DNA of 64,000 nucleotides from Marinomonas fungiae (GTDB lineage: Bacteria > Pseudomonadota > Gammaproteobacteria > Pseudomonadales > Marinomonadaceae): contig NZ_LIQF01000003.1 in NCBI RefSeq assembly GCF_001418205.1, forward strand, positions 186,001 through 250,000. Direction: 5' to 3'. Numbering within the stretch: position 1 is the first letter of the stretch; each line of letters opens with the position of its first letter. Made by a program: the position numbers and the translations under genes. Below, piece after piece: positions 27,226 to 35,223 of this stretch. The notes beneath the pieces are model-generated. The model worked only from the letters and a program-made list of their open reading frames with translations. It was not told the DNA's origin and made no database searches.

Positions 27226-28164
27226 ATGAAAATCGTAATTTTAGATGATTATCAAGATGTTGTGCGAGATCTTCAGTGCTTCGATGTGTTAGCGAAGCAT
27301 GAGGTAGTGGTCTTAAATCACACCTATGCGGAAGACGCCTTAGCGAGAAGGCTGCATGATGCCGACGCGATAGTATTAATACGTGAACGTACAGTGATCA
27401 CGGAGTCTCTTCTTAAAAAACTTCCAAACCTAAAGCTCATTAGTCAGACCGGTAAGGTGAGCAATCATATTGACGTGGCATTATGTCAACGATATGGAGT
27501 GAAAGTACTGGAAGGTGTTGGCTCTCCAGTCGCCCCATCTGAGTTGACTTGGGCTTTGATTATGTCAGCTTCACGGCATATTCCTACTTACTCGAATAAC
27601 ATGCGTGCAGATCAGTGGCAGGATTCCGGTCAGTTAGGTTTAGGTCGTACCCTTAGAGGGCTGACAATAGGGATCTGGGGCTATGGCAAAATTGGTCAAC
27701 AGATAGCCAAGTATGCCAAAGCATTTGATATGCATGTTCTGGTTTGGGGGAGTGAAAACTCACGCCAAAAGGCGCTTGAAGATGGGCTACGTGCAGCAGA
27801 CAGCAAGCAGAACTTTTTCAGTCACTCTGATGTAATTAGTTTGCATCTTCGCCTGAATGACGCGACTCGAGCTTGTGTTAAAGCAGAAGATTTAGCCTTA
27901 ATGAAAGAAGACGTTTTGTTTGTGAATACCAGTAGAGCCGAGTTAATTGAACCCTATGCTTTGTTCGAAGCGTTGCGCCATCATCCTCATCGACAAGCGG
28001 CTGTGGATGTATTTGATATAGAGCCTGCGTTGCTTGAAAACGAGCCTCTACTTACTCTTGATAATGTGACGGCGACACCACACATTGGCTATGTAGAAAA
28101 AAACAGTTATGAACTCTATTTCAGTGTTGCGTTTGAAAACATAGTGAAATGGGTGTCTGAATGA
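27226..28164 (+). CDS. D-2-hydroxyacid dehydrogenase (312 aa)
   Basis: NAD-dependent 2-hydroxyacid dehydrogenase of the SerA/GyaR superfamily. The NAD motif is GIWGYGKIGQQIA; the catalytic triad Arg (VNTSRAELI), Glu (DVFDIEPAL) and His (TPHIGYVEK) is intact. The substrate-binding N-terminal segment runs to SQTGKVSNHID. It lacks the C-terminal ACT domain of SerA, so a role as a general or glyoxylate/hydroxypyruvate-type reductase is possible. RBS GGAGGGGTGATG before the ATG. The substrate is not predicted. Confidence 0.88.
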   Translation: MKIVILDDYQDVVRDLQCFDVLAKHEVVVLNHTYAEDALARRLHDADAIVLIRERTVITESLLKKLPNLKLISQTGKVSNHIDVALCQRYGVKVLEGVGSPVAPSELTWALIMSASRHIPTYSNNMRADQWQDSGQLGLGRTLRGLTIGIWGYGKIGQQIAKYAKAFDMHVLVWGSENSRQKALEDGLRAADSKQNFFSHSDVISLHLRLNDATRACVKAEDLALMKEDVLFVNTSRAELIEPYALFEALRHHPHRQAAVDVFDIEPALLENEPLLTLDNVTATPHIGYVEKNSYELYFSVAFENIVKWVSE

Positions 28165-28237
28165 TCAGTTGATATGATCTAAATGCGTTTGTTATTTTAT
28201 AGGTATAAAAAGTAAAATTTATTTTCTATTTATCTAT

Positions 28238-28261
28238 CTCTGTATTACATGTAATGCAGAG
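28238..28261. promoter_or_regulatory. 24-bp near-perfect palindrome, possible operator
   Basis: Left half CTCTGTATTACA at 28238-28249 and right half TGTAATGCAGAG at 28250-28261, with a single mismatched pair. It is too short-looped to be a terminator and looks like a dimeric regulator site. It sits 3' of the dehydrogenase gene, ahead of a terminator, and about 170 bases before the AEC transporter. Confidence 0.45.
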
Positions 28262-28277
28262 TTGGTTAAGTTCACAG

Positions 28278-28306
28278 AAATGCTCCGAATGGGGCATTTT
28301 TTGTTT
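28278..28306 (+). terminator. Rho-independent terminator after the hydroxyacid dehydrogenase
   Basis: AATGCTCC at 28279-28286, loop GAAT, GGGGCATT at 28291-28298, followed by a T-run (28297-28306). One G-T pair in the stem. Confidence 0.85.
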
Positions 28307-28397
28307 TTCTTTGATCATACATGCGTATTTTTGAATAGCTCTCACTGAATTTTGATCGCGACAGTTTATATTACTCGCCATATTAATGGAGTAGCAT

Positions 28398-28493
28398 ATG
28401 AGTCTACATCGGCCTCATCATAAGGATCCGCTTTGGACGTTGTTCTTAATATTACTGCTCCCATCTTCTTTCTTATCCTACTGGGCTTTTTAG
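28398..28493 (+). CDS. Possible 31-aa leader ORF overlapping the AEC transporter start
   Basis: ATG 28398 with GGAG six bases upstream, ending at TAG 28491-28493. The first part is His/Arg-rich (MSLHRPHHKDP), the rest hydrophobic. Its RBS is better than that of the transporter's TTG, so it could couple or tune translation. It may also be chance. Confidence 0.25.
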   Translation: MSLHRPHHKDPLWTLFLILLLPSSFLSYWAF

Positions 28494-29368
28494 GTACACG
28501 GTTTCAATTCCTGCCTAAAGAGGCTCTGCCTGCTATGAGCCGGCTCGTGCTGTATTTCGCGCTGCCTTCGGTGATGGTGACGAAAATATCGTCTTTAGAC
28601 TTAAGGGCGGTGGTTGATCTTTCTTATATGTTAGTTTACGCCTTAGGGGGAGTAATAGCCTTTGCGCTGACGATTGCGGTAACACGTATCTTTTTGAAAG
28701 AGAGCTGGGTTGTGTCAACTGTGAGTGGCATGGGGGCGATGATGCCAAACAGTTCTTTTATTGGCTTTCCAATCTTACTGCAATACTTAGACAATGCCCC
28801 AGCGCAAGCATTCGCTATGTCATTAGTGGTTGAAAATATCTTATTTCTACCAATCGCTTTGATTCTTATTGAGTCTGTTTATCACCATGAGCCAGGGGTA
28901 GGCAAAAAGGTTTTTGCTAATGTGGCAAAACGTATTGTTACTAACCCGATCATTTTGTCAGTATTTGCTGGTGTGTTGTTATCTCTACTTGGTATTCATT
29001 TGCCGAGTTTTGTCGATGGCTCATTGAGCCTTTTAGCGATGGCAGCGGCGCCTTGTGCCTTGATTGTGATTGGGGGTTCGCTGGTTGGTGTGACAGTCCA
29101 AGGAAGCAAAGTTCGAACTGCCTTGGTTGCGAGTATGAAACTGCTGGTATTTCCGTTGGTGGTATTTGCTTGTTTGCAGCTTTTCCCGCAAATGCCTAAC
29201 GAACTTCGCATCGCGGTATTGCTCTTTGCCGCTATGCCAATGTTCAGCATTTATCCAATTATCTGTGGGGAATATGGTCAACGAAGCTTTTGTGCCAGTA
29301 CTTTGATGGTGACAACAGTACTTTCCTTTGTGAGCATTAGCGCATTGCTTTATTTGCTTAATCTATAA
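28433..29368 (+). CDS. AEC-family transporter (auxin efflux carrier type, 311 aa)
   Basis: Ten-helix membrane carrier of the auxin efflux carrier family, which in bacteria moves malonate, malate or other organic acids. The N-terminus DVVLNITAPIFFLILLGFLG, the GAMMPNSSFIGFPILLQY break region in helix 4 and AAPCALIVIGGSLVG in the second half are typical. Start is TTG 28433 with AAGGA six bases ahead; no ATG in this frame fits the family N-terminus. An out-of-frame 31-codon ORF from ATG 28398 overlaps the start (see its own entry). Substrate unknown. Confidence 0.85.
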   Translation: MDVVLNITAPIFFLILLGFLGTRFQFLPKEALPAMSRLVLYFALPSVMVTKISSLDLRAVVDLSYMLVYALGGVIAFALTIAVTRIFLKESWVVSTVSGMGAMMPNSSFIGFPILLQYLDNAPAQAFAMSLVVENILFLPIALILIESVYHHEPGVGKKVFANVAKRIVTNPIILSVFAGVLLSLLGIHLPSFVDGSLSLLAMAAAPCALIVIGGSLVGVTVQGSKVRTALVASMKLLVFPLVVFACLQLFPQMPNELRIAVLLFAAMPMFSIYPIICGEYGQRSFCASTLMVTTVLSFVSISALLYLLNL

Positions 29369-29835
29369 AATGCGAGATCTAAAAGGATATTTTTTACTCA
29401 ACTTCCTATGGAATGTCGTAAATCCTTAGTTTTGTCGTAAATGGAGAGATGTTAGGCGTAATTAGCAAGCTATTAGATATGATTAACGCCTATCATAAAT
29501 CTCGACATCGCGTCATATATTTGCTCTGCCCGATATTGTATGCGAAGTCCTCTATGGAATGGTGATCTATCTTTATTGCCTTCAAACGGTTGCTTAGCTT
29601 TCATAAATGGGGGATTGCTAAGTTATCTCAGATCAAGTGCATCCTTTTGTGTATTTGATCTGTCGAAGGCGATTAACGTCACCCTTTAAGGGACGTATGC
29701 ATGACTCTTCAACACCCTGCATACTTCCCTTTTTTTATACCCGTTATTTTTCTTGTCGATGTCACTCTGCTTTTTCCTTCAAACACGCTAAAGTTACCTT
29801 CTTCTGTCGATCTTATTTTTAAGAAGGGGTGCTAA
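29369..29835. other. 467-base gap with several stem-loops, no clear gene
   Basis: No convincing protein gene: a 61-codon frame at 29637-29822 has a poor composition and no RBS. Structures seen: TTAGGCGTA (29452-29460) with ATTAACGCCTA (29482-29492), extended by GAGA/TCTC; ACGT-CA-CCC with GGG-ACGT at 29676-29696; and GTATGCA/TGCATAC (29695-29701, 29718-29724) followed by eight Ts at 29730-29737, terminator-like. A small RNA is possible but no good promoter was found. Confidence 0.4.
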
Positions 29836-30243
29836 ATGGATCAAACTTACCGTGGTTCCTGTTTATGTGGAAACGTGGCATTTCAGTTAGAAGGCTCGTT
29901 TGCGAAATTCTATTTATGTCACTGCAGTCGCTGCCGTAAAACCTCTGGTTCAGCCCATTGTGCAAACTTATTTGCGCCGGGTGCCAAGCTCACTTGGCTA
30001 AAAGGGGAAAAGGAGGTGTCGTTCTATCACTTACCTGATACACGTTTCGCACGCTCCTTTTGCAAAACTTGCGGCTCAATGATGCCAACCGATGTTAACA
30101 GCGGACAGCTTGTGGTTGTGCCGGCAGGATGTTTAGACAGCGAGGTGGCGTTGAAGCCTCAAGCGCATATTTGCTGTGACAGTCGTGCCAATTGGGATGA
30201 CGGCTTTGAGGACGTGGTTTGCTTTTCAGATATGCCAAGCTGA
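29836..30243 (+). CDS. GFA-family zinc protein (135 aa)
   Basis: Belongs to the Gfa (glutathione-dependent formaldehyde-activating) fold, a small zinc-binding beta protein. Zinc-binding cysteines are in GSCLCGNVAF, LCHCSRCRKTSGS and FCKTCGSMMP. Many family members are not formaldehyde enzymes, so the name does not fix the function. RBS AAGGGG, several bases before the ATG. Convergent with the gntR-like gene, separated by only 22 bases. Confidence 0.85.
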   Translation: MDQTYRGSCLCGNVAFQLEGSFAKFYLCHCSRCRKTSGSAHCANLFAPGAKLTWLKGEKEVSFYHLPDTRFARSFCKTCGSMMPTDVNSGQLVVVPAGCLDSEVALKPQAHICCDSRANWDDGFEDVVCFSDMPS

Positions 30244-30265
30244 TTGGTGTTCAAGTGGTATAGCA

Positions 30266-31270
30266 TCAAATCGCTTTGATGCTCTCGCCACATTCGATTT
30301 GATAAGAAAGTTCAATGACTTGTTTTTGAAAGGGAGCGCCTTGCAACCCTTTTAGTAGTGCTTCAGCCGCTAATCGTCCCATTTCTTCTCGAGGGGTAAT
30401 GACTGTCGCTAGCAGGGGTACCATAGCCCGGGCAATGTCATGGCCGTGAAAACCAGCAATGCCAATCTGTTCGGGCACTTTTAAGCCTTTCTTTTGACAA
30501 GCATATAATGCACCGATTGCTAGGTCATCATTGGTGCAAAAGATACCATCAATGTCTGGGTGTTGTGTTAATACCTCATCTAAGAACTGAGCACCTAAGG
30601 TAAAAGATGAAGCGCTATGTGTTTCTTTAATGATCGGATGTAGGTTGTTCGCTTGCATGGCTTGTTTATAGCCTTCAATTTTTTGCAGCGTCCGTTGGTC
30701 CATTCGGGCAGCGAAGTAGACAATATTGCGGTGGCCATGGTCTATCATGGTTTGAGTCATCTCTCGCGCCGCAGAGCAGTTATCAATCCCAATAATATGT
30801 AACGGACTGCTCGAGGTGGAATCCATAATTTCAATCACTGGAATCCCTGCATTTTCGAGCATTTTTTGTGCTTTTGGGGTGTGTTGACTCTCAGAGATAA
30901 TCAAAGCATCAACGTTATAGGACAGTAGGGTAGCGATGCGCTGCTCTTCCAATTCTGGGCTGTAACCAAAGTGTGCCAGCATAGTTTGGTAGCCTTCTGG
31001 TTCCAAAACGGTTTCAATGCCGCGAATAACCTCGGCAAACACTTGGTTTGTTAATGAGGGCAGTAGGACGCCAATGGCGTGGCTTTTAGATTTCGAGAGA
31101 ATGTCAGGAGCACGATTAGGGATGTAACCTAGCTCATCAAGTGCCGCTTGGATGCTATCTCGTAATGCACCAGACACTTGTTCTGGGTTACGAATAAAGC
31201 GACTGACGGTCATTTTTGTTACTCCGACAAGGTCAGCCACATCCTGTAAAGTAGGGCGCTTTTTCTTCAT
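30266..31270 (-). CDS. gntR: LacI-family gluconate repressor, GntR-like (334 aa)
   Basis: N-terminal LacI helix-turn-helix (TLQDVADLVGVTKMTVSRF) with hinge helix, then a periplasmic-binding-protein-like sugar domain (IGVLLPSLTNQVFAEVIRGI; IGIAGFHGHDIA). Closest in look to E. coli GntR, which binds gluconate and represses gnt genes. The sites around the neighbouring operon (TGTTACCGGTAACA-type, four copies) match the E. coli GntR recognition sequence, which supports the call strongly. One copy lies 22 bases ahead of its own start, so self-repression is likely. Transcribed separately from gntK, whose stop is 145 bases upstream. Confidence 0.93.
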   Translation of the reverse strand: MKKKRPTLQDVADLVGVTKMTVSRFIRNPEQVSGALRDSIQAALDELGYIPNRAPDILSKSKSHAIGVLLPSLTNQVFAEVIRGIETVLEPEGYQTMLAHFGYSPELEEQRIATLLSYNVDALIISESQHTPKAQKMLENAGIPVIEIMDSTSSSPLHIIGIDNCSAAREMTQTMIDHGHRNIVYFAARMDQRTLQKIEGYKQAMQANNLHPIIKETHSASSFTLGAQFLDEVLTQHPDIDGIFCTNDDLAIGALYACQKKGLKVPEQIGIAGFHGHDIARAMVPLLATVITPREEMGRLAAEALLKGLQGAPFQKQVIELSYQIECGESIKAI

Positions 31271-31292
31271 TATGATGGATCTTTTTTTCTAT

Positions 31293-31306
31293 TGTTAACG
31301 GTAACA
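31293..31306 (-). promoter_or_regulatory. GntR operator upstream of gntR
   Basis: TGTTAACGGTAACA, one change from the palindrome TGTTACCGGTAACA. It lies between gntK and gntR, 22 bases from the gntR start, and is placed for autoregulation. Confidence 0.8.
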
Positions 31307-31415
31307 TTACCACATGCCGCTTCCTGTGCGAATGTGATAATGTCGAAAAAAGCAAAGGATAAGAATAAGTTAGCTGAAATTTTAATACTTTGATGTAAAC
31401 GCCAGCTACACATGA

Positions 31416-31910
31416 TCAACGAGCTTCTAACGCAGCAACACTTTGCGCGAACACCTCGTCAAGTGATTGGGAAATATCCACGGCAATAACGTCTGCTTCG
31501 CCAATCGGCTCTTCTAGGGTAGCGAATTGACTTTCGAGCATGCTTTTTCCGTTGAAGTAATGTCCCGCACGTTTTTGATGGCGTTGCCAAATCGTATCGA
31601 AGTCCCCTTGCAGATAAACGATGGCTAAGTCTTCGACACCGTTGCGTAGGATGTCACGATAAATCGGTTTGAGGCTGGAGCATGCAACCACTGCAGTATC
31701 GTTCCCTTTTAAAATACCGTTTAACGTCTCTAGCCAACCAAAACGATCTTCATCAGTCAAAGGAATGCCTTGGCGCATTTTTTCTACGTTGGCATCACTG
31801 TGGTAATCATCCCCGTCGAAAAATGGGTAGCCATAATGCCCCGCTAATTTTTGGCCCATGGATGATTTACCACATCCAGATACGCCCATTACAATGATTT
31901 TTCTAATCAT
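31416..31910 (-). CDS. gntK: Gluconokinase, GntK family (164 aa)
   Basis: Phosphorylates gluconate to 6-phosphogluconate for the Entner-Doudoroff or pentose phosphate route. P-loop GVSGCGKSS (~residues 8-16), FDGDDYH, MRQGIPLTDEDR, VACSSLKPIYRD, and RAGHYFNGKSMLESQF are the family blocks. Start is 31910: GGAG lies eight bases upstream and length then equals the usual 165-175; the frame extends upstream to 31994 without an RBS. It follows the TRAP permease by 71 bases, with a hairpin between. Confidence 0.93.
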   Translation of the reverse strand: MIRKIIVMGVSGCGKSSMGQKLAGHYGYPFFDGDDYHSDANVEKMRQGIPLTDEDRFGWLETLNGILKGNDTAVVACSSLKPIYRDILRNGVEDLAIVYLQGDFDTIWQRHQKRAGHYFNGKSMLESQFATLEEPIGEADVIAVDISQSLDEVFAQSVAALEAR

Positions 31911-31923
31911 TTTTGTGTCTCCT

Positions 31924-31947
31924 GCAAAGTGCCAAACGGCACTTTGC
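31924..31947 (-). other. Intercistronic hairpin, dctM-gntK
   Basis: Perfect 10-bp stem: GCAAAGTGCC at 31924-31933, loop of four, GGCACTTTGC at 31938-31947. On the mRNA it ends directly before the gntK AGGAG. No T-run, so it is more likely an RNA stability or translation element than a terminator. Confidence 0.6.
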
Positions 31948-31981
31948 GTTTTCCGTTTGTCCGTACCTGTTGACTTGGAGT

Positions 31982-33298
31982 TTATTTCCACCAAATTGCC
32001 AATTCAGGGAAAAAGATTACTAGAGCCAATACCGCGATTTGTATGCCAATAAATGGCAGTAGTGAGCTAAAGATCTCACCAAGGCTGATATCTTTTGGTG
32101 CCACAGATTTTAAGTAGAATGCGGCTGGACCGAATGGCGGTGAAAGGAAAGACACCTGCATGTTTAGACAGAACACAACACCGAACCACACTGGATCTAG
32201 ACCAAGGTTAGTAATAATAGGTACGAAGATCGGCATGGTGAGTAGCGCAACGCCCACCCAATCCAAGAACATGCCAAGTACCAGAAGAATGACCATCATG
32301 ATCAAGATGGTACCCATAACACTGCCGCCAGATAGGGCAAGGATGGTTTCCTCAACGAAGTCGATACCGCCCATTAGGTTATATACACCAACCAATGCCG
32401 TCGCACCGATACCAATCCAAATGATCATGCCACAAGTGCTCATAGTGGCTTTGGCACTTTCTTTAAGCATGTCAAAGTTCAGTTCGCCACGAATCCAAGC
32501 GCTGATTACGATACCGACTACACCTAGAGCAGACGCTTCGGTGACTGATGCCACACCGGTATAAATGCTGCCAAGCACCACGGCTACCGATAAAAAAGGA
32601 AAGAACAGCGCTTTGAAATAATTTGTTTCCTTGCCTTGAGCAAGCTCTTCATTGCTTGGTAAAGGCGCATATTCAGGATGCATGTGGCTCACAACGAGTA
32701 CATAAATCATGTACGCCGCAGCCAAAATCAATGCTGGCAAAAACGCGGATTTGAATAGGTCACCGATTGACACACTGGCGGTGAGGCCGTAGATGATCAA
32801 TACAATACTGGGTGGCAACATGGTACCTAACGCACCACCCGCACAGGTCGTACCGATTGCTAGTTTGCGGTTGTAACCAAGACGCAGCATTTGTGGTAAG
32901 GCAAGAATGCCCAGCAGAACGGTTTCACCACCGATCACCCCAGACATGGAGGCAAGAATAACAGCAACGACAAGTGTCTGTACGGCAACCCCGCCACGAA
33001 CTTTACGGCCAACGACTTTCATGGCATCGAATAAATCTCGAGCAATGCCTGAGCGGTCCAGTAACGCGGCCATGAGCACGAACATGGGGACAGCTAGGAA
33101 AACGTAACCGCCAACAAAACTGTACAGACGACTGGTTACCAATGGCAAAGCGTCAACGCCAAACCAACCAATGGCAAACACTAAGGCGACTAGGCCTGTC
33201 ACCATGGCCAACTGCATACCGGTCAGTAGCAGAAGGATCATGGAGACCAGCATTAATAGGCTGCCGTAGCCAATGCCTAAACTCGATAGATCAAACAT
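31982..33298 (-). CDS. dctM: TRAP transporter large permease, DctM type (438 aa)
   Basis: Membrane channel subunit of a tripartite ATP-independent periplasmic transporter, ion-gradient driven. About twelve membrane segments with the family blocks AVPMFVLMAALLDRSGIARDLFDAM, GAALGTMLPPS-like LGTMLPPSIVLIIYG, and FLDWVGVALLTMPIFVPI near the C-terminus. It starts one base after the dctQ stop. The gluconokinase and GntR context point to gluconate as solute. Confidence 0.93.
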   Translation of the reverse strand: MFDLSSLGIGYGSLLMLVSMILLLLTGMQLAMVTGLVALVFAIGWFGVDALPLVTSRLYSFVGGYVFLAVPMFVLMAALLDRSGIARDLFDAMKVVGRKVRGGVAVQTLVVAVILASMSGVIGGETVLLGILALPQMLRLGYNRKLAIGTTCAGGALGTMLPPSIVLIIYGLTASVSIGDLFKSAFLPALILAAAYMIYVLVVSHMHPEYAPLPSNEELAQGKETNYFKALFFPFLSVAVVLGSIYTGVASVTEASALGVVGIVISAWIRGELNFDMLKESAKATMSTCGMIIWIGIGATALVGVYNLMGGIDFVEETILALSGGSVMGTILIMMVILLVLGMFLDWVGVALLTMPIFVPIITNLGLDPVWFGVVFCLNMQVSFLSPPFGPAAFYLKSVAPKDISLGEIFSSLLPFIGIQIAVLALVIFFPELAIWWK

Positions 33299-33299
33299 T

Positions 33300-33851
33300 T
33301 TATGACTTCCTTAGATTCAGCACTTCTTGGATTAAGTGAAGCGCGAACTGCACGAACATCACGCACATGGTGACGAAAATAGTAATTTTTACGTAGGCAG
33401 GAAACGCTGGGTTCCACGCCGAGCCTGATGTTTCAAAGTGAATGTCACCAAAAGGCGTTAGCACAGCACTTAAGGTCATCTGGTAAGCGGCATAGGCGAG
33501 TAAGCCTGAAAAAATAAGCCCCATAATGTGATGGAATACATTAAGGTACTGACGTGTGCGTTCTGATACAGCGTCGTAAATCAGCACTACGCGCACGTGT
33601 TTGTTGGTCGCTAAGGCGTAAATTCCACCAAATACAAACAGACAACCGCCAATAAAAGACGCGGATTCATGTACCCAAATGGTGGGAGAGTTGAACACGT
33701 AACGCATCACTACTTCGTAAAAGGAAATGGCTACCGTGAACAGGAATAACAAGCTTAAAGCATTGCCGATACGGACAATGGCTTTGTCTAGCAGATTGCG
33801 AGGTTGCTCTGCCGCATCCTCTGAGTGTGGAATAGGGGTGTCTTTATTCAT
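33300..33851 (-). CDS. dctQ: TRAP transporter small permease, DctQ type (183 aa)
   Basis: Four-helix membrane subunit that pairs with DctM. Family pattern is visible: helix 1 LSLLFLFTVAISFYEVVMRYVFNSPTIW, then HESASFIGGCLFVFGGIYAL and KHVRVVLIYD, where the Arg/His region after helix 2 is typical. The N-terminal 20 residues are polar and cytoplasmic. The RBS is weak (GGATCC). A hairpin lies just upstream, between it and the binding protein gene, and probably reduces its expression relative to that gene. Confidence 0.92.
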   Translation of the reverse strand: MNKDTPIPHSEDAAEQPRNLLDKAIVRIGNALSLLFLFTVAISFYEVVMRYVFNSPTIWVHESASFIGGCLFVFGGIYALATNKHVRVVLIYDAVSERTRQYLNVFHHIMGLIFSGLLAYAAYQMTLSAVLTPFGDIHFETSGSAWNPAFPAYVKITIFVTMCVMFVQFALHLIQEVLNLRKS

Positions 33852-33868
33852 GGGGTAGGATCCAGTTT

Positions 33869-33920
33869 AAAACAGGAGCCAGTGAGCTTGTTCAACTACA
33901 AGCACGCAAGCTCCTGTTTT
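33869..33920 (-). terminator. Attenuator-like hairpin between dctP and dctQ
   Basis: Perfect 11-bp stem: AAAACAGGAGC at 33869-33879 and GCTCCTGTTTT at 33910-33920, with an inner GCTTG/CAAGC stem at 33886-33903. On the minus strand the stem ends in TTTT. A partial terminator here would give more binding protein than permease, as is common in SBP-first transport operons. Confidence 0.7.
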
Positions 33921-33945
33921 GATTTGGCGGTGGACTTCTTAGAGA

Positions 33946-34962
33946 TTAAAGAAGGCCGTTTTCTTCTAGGTATGACGTAATAGAGTCATACACTTTTTGA
34001 GCGTTCGGCGATTGCTTGGCAAACTCCGCCCATTGTGTGCGAGCGATTTCACGGAATTTTTTACGCTCTTCTGCAGACCAATCATGAATCGTGATGTTTG
34101 GGTCTTGCTGTGCCACTTTCACGGCTTTTTGATCAGCGATACGCAGTTGTGTTGTGATGTCATTGGCAAAGTCACGCACTGAAGTGGTCATGATTTCTTG
34201 CAGATCTTCAGGCAGTTTTTCCCACTTTTTCATACTCATTGATACGTCGATCAAAGGAAGTGAGTGGAATCCAGGTTGTACTGGATGTGTTGCGATGTCG
34301 TTCATGCCCGCTTTTTGGTTCGTAGAGAACACCGTGTAATCAGCTGCATCGATAACGCCTTTGCTCAAACCTGTGAATACTTCAGAACCTGGTAGGTTAA
34401 CCGGTGCCGCACCTGCTGCTGCGAAAACGCGCTGTACCAAGCCTTCTGGTGCACGTAGTTTTAAGCCCTTCAGATCTTCAACACCATCCAGAGGGACGCG
34501 TGATACGAATGACTCTACGCCTGTTGTAGAACCGCCGATGAATTTCACGCCGTAAGGTGCGTAAAGTTCGTTCATTAGTTCGTAACCGCCACCGTAGTTG
34601 ATGTATTGAAGTAATTGAGTGGTATCTGACCAAGCTCCTACTGTGTTACCAATCAAGCCAAATGCAGCGTCCTTGCCTGAGAAGAATTCTGTAGCGGTGA
34701 TTTGGCCATCAAGAATCCCCATCTTGATGCCATCAAGTGTTTCCGTGTGTTTGAAAACACTGCCTACTGGCAATAGGTTGATCTTGATACGACCACCCGA
34801 CATACGCTCAACGCGTTCAGTCCATTCTTTTTGGATTTGGAAGTTTTTATCACCTGATGGGTCAGATGATTGGAACTTGAAAGTGTAGTCTGCAGAGAAT
34901 GCTACAGTAGATAGGGCGCCTGCAACGGTAGCCGTGATTAGCGTTTTAGCGAATTTGCTCAT
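33946..34962 (-). CDS. dctP: TRAP transporter substrate-binding protein, DctP type (338 aa)
   Basis: Periplasmic solute-binding subunit. Signal peptide MSKFAKTLITATVAGALSTVAFSA, then DctP blocks: FKFQSSDPSGDKNFQIQKEW, GRIKINLLPVGSVF, and the carboxylate-binding Arg in GLKLRAPEGLVQRVF. TRAP proteins bind organic acids through this Arg; gluconate is inferred from the gntK/gntR neighbours and the operators. First gene of dctP-dctQ-dctM-gntK, transcribed from a promoter at 35043-35072 that carries three GntR sites. Confidence 0.92.
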   Translation of the reverse strand: MSKFAKTLITATVAGALSTVAFSADYTFKFQSSDPSGDKNFQIQKEWTERVERMSGGRIKINLLPVGSVFKHTETLDGIKMGILDGQITATEFFSGKDAAFGLIGNTVGAWSDTTQLLQYINYGGGYELMNELYAPYGVKFIGGSTTGVESFVSRVPLDGVEDLKGLKLRAPEGLVQRVFAAAGAAPVNLPGSEVFTGLSKGVIDAADYTVFSTNQKAGMNDIATHPVQPGFHSLPLIDVSMSMKKWEKLPEDLQEIMTTSVRDFANDITTQLRIADQKAVKVAQQDPNITIHDWSAEERKKFREIARTQWAEFAKQSPNAQKVYDSITSYLEENGLL

Positions 34963-35020
34963 GGTCTCTTCCCGCTATTTATTGTTTTAAAGGAATATGA
35001 AGTTATAGGTGACAAAGAAA

Positions 35021-35034
35021 TGTTACCGGTAACT
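35021..35034 (-). promoter_or_regulatory. GntR operator A, dctP promoter (over +1)
   Basis: TGTTACCGGTAACT, one mismatch from a perfect palindrome. With the predicted promoter it would cover about +2 to +15. Confidence 0.8.
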
Positions 35035-35042
35035 AGGTGGCA

Positions 35043-35072
35043 ATGTTACCGATAACATAAAATGGGCGTCAA
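35043..35072 (-). promoter_or_regulatory. Predicted sigma-70 promoter of the gluconate TRAP operon
   Basis: On the minus strand: -35 TTGACG (complement of 35067-35072), 18 bases, -10 TAACAT (complement of 35043-35048). The -10 lies inside GntR operator B, which would explain steric repression. The -10 match is only four of six. Confidence 0.5.
35044..35057 (-). promoter_or_regulatory. GntR operator B, dctP promoter (over -10)
   Basis: TGTTACCGATAACA, one mismatch from the palindrome. Centre is 23 bp from operator A, about two helical turns. Confidence 0.85.
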
Positions 35073-35088
35073 TAGGTTTTGTGGAATA

Positions 35089-35102
35089 TTTTACCGGTAA
35101 CA
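35089..35102 (-). promoter_or_regulatory. GntR operator C, upstream of the dctP promoter
   Basis: TTTTACCGGTAACA, centre 45 bp from operator B. Located upstream of the -35, so it could support looping or cooperative binding. Confidence 0.7.
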
Positions 35103-35223
35103 TGAAAATCTTAGGTCAATTTTCTAAGAAGTTTCGAGAAATGAAGGGCTTAGCAAAATGTTAATTTTGCCCTAGCGATGTTTGTTTTGGGGAGTTGAGT
35201 TGGCTGCAGGCAATAAGTATATG

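Noticed and set aside
29637..29822. 61-codon reading frame in the gap before the GFA gene
   Set aside because: No RBS, rich in Cys/Phe/Arg without pattern, and it spans terminator-like stems and a T-run.
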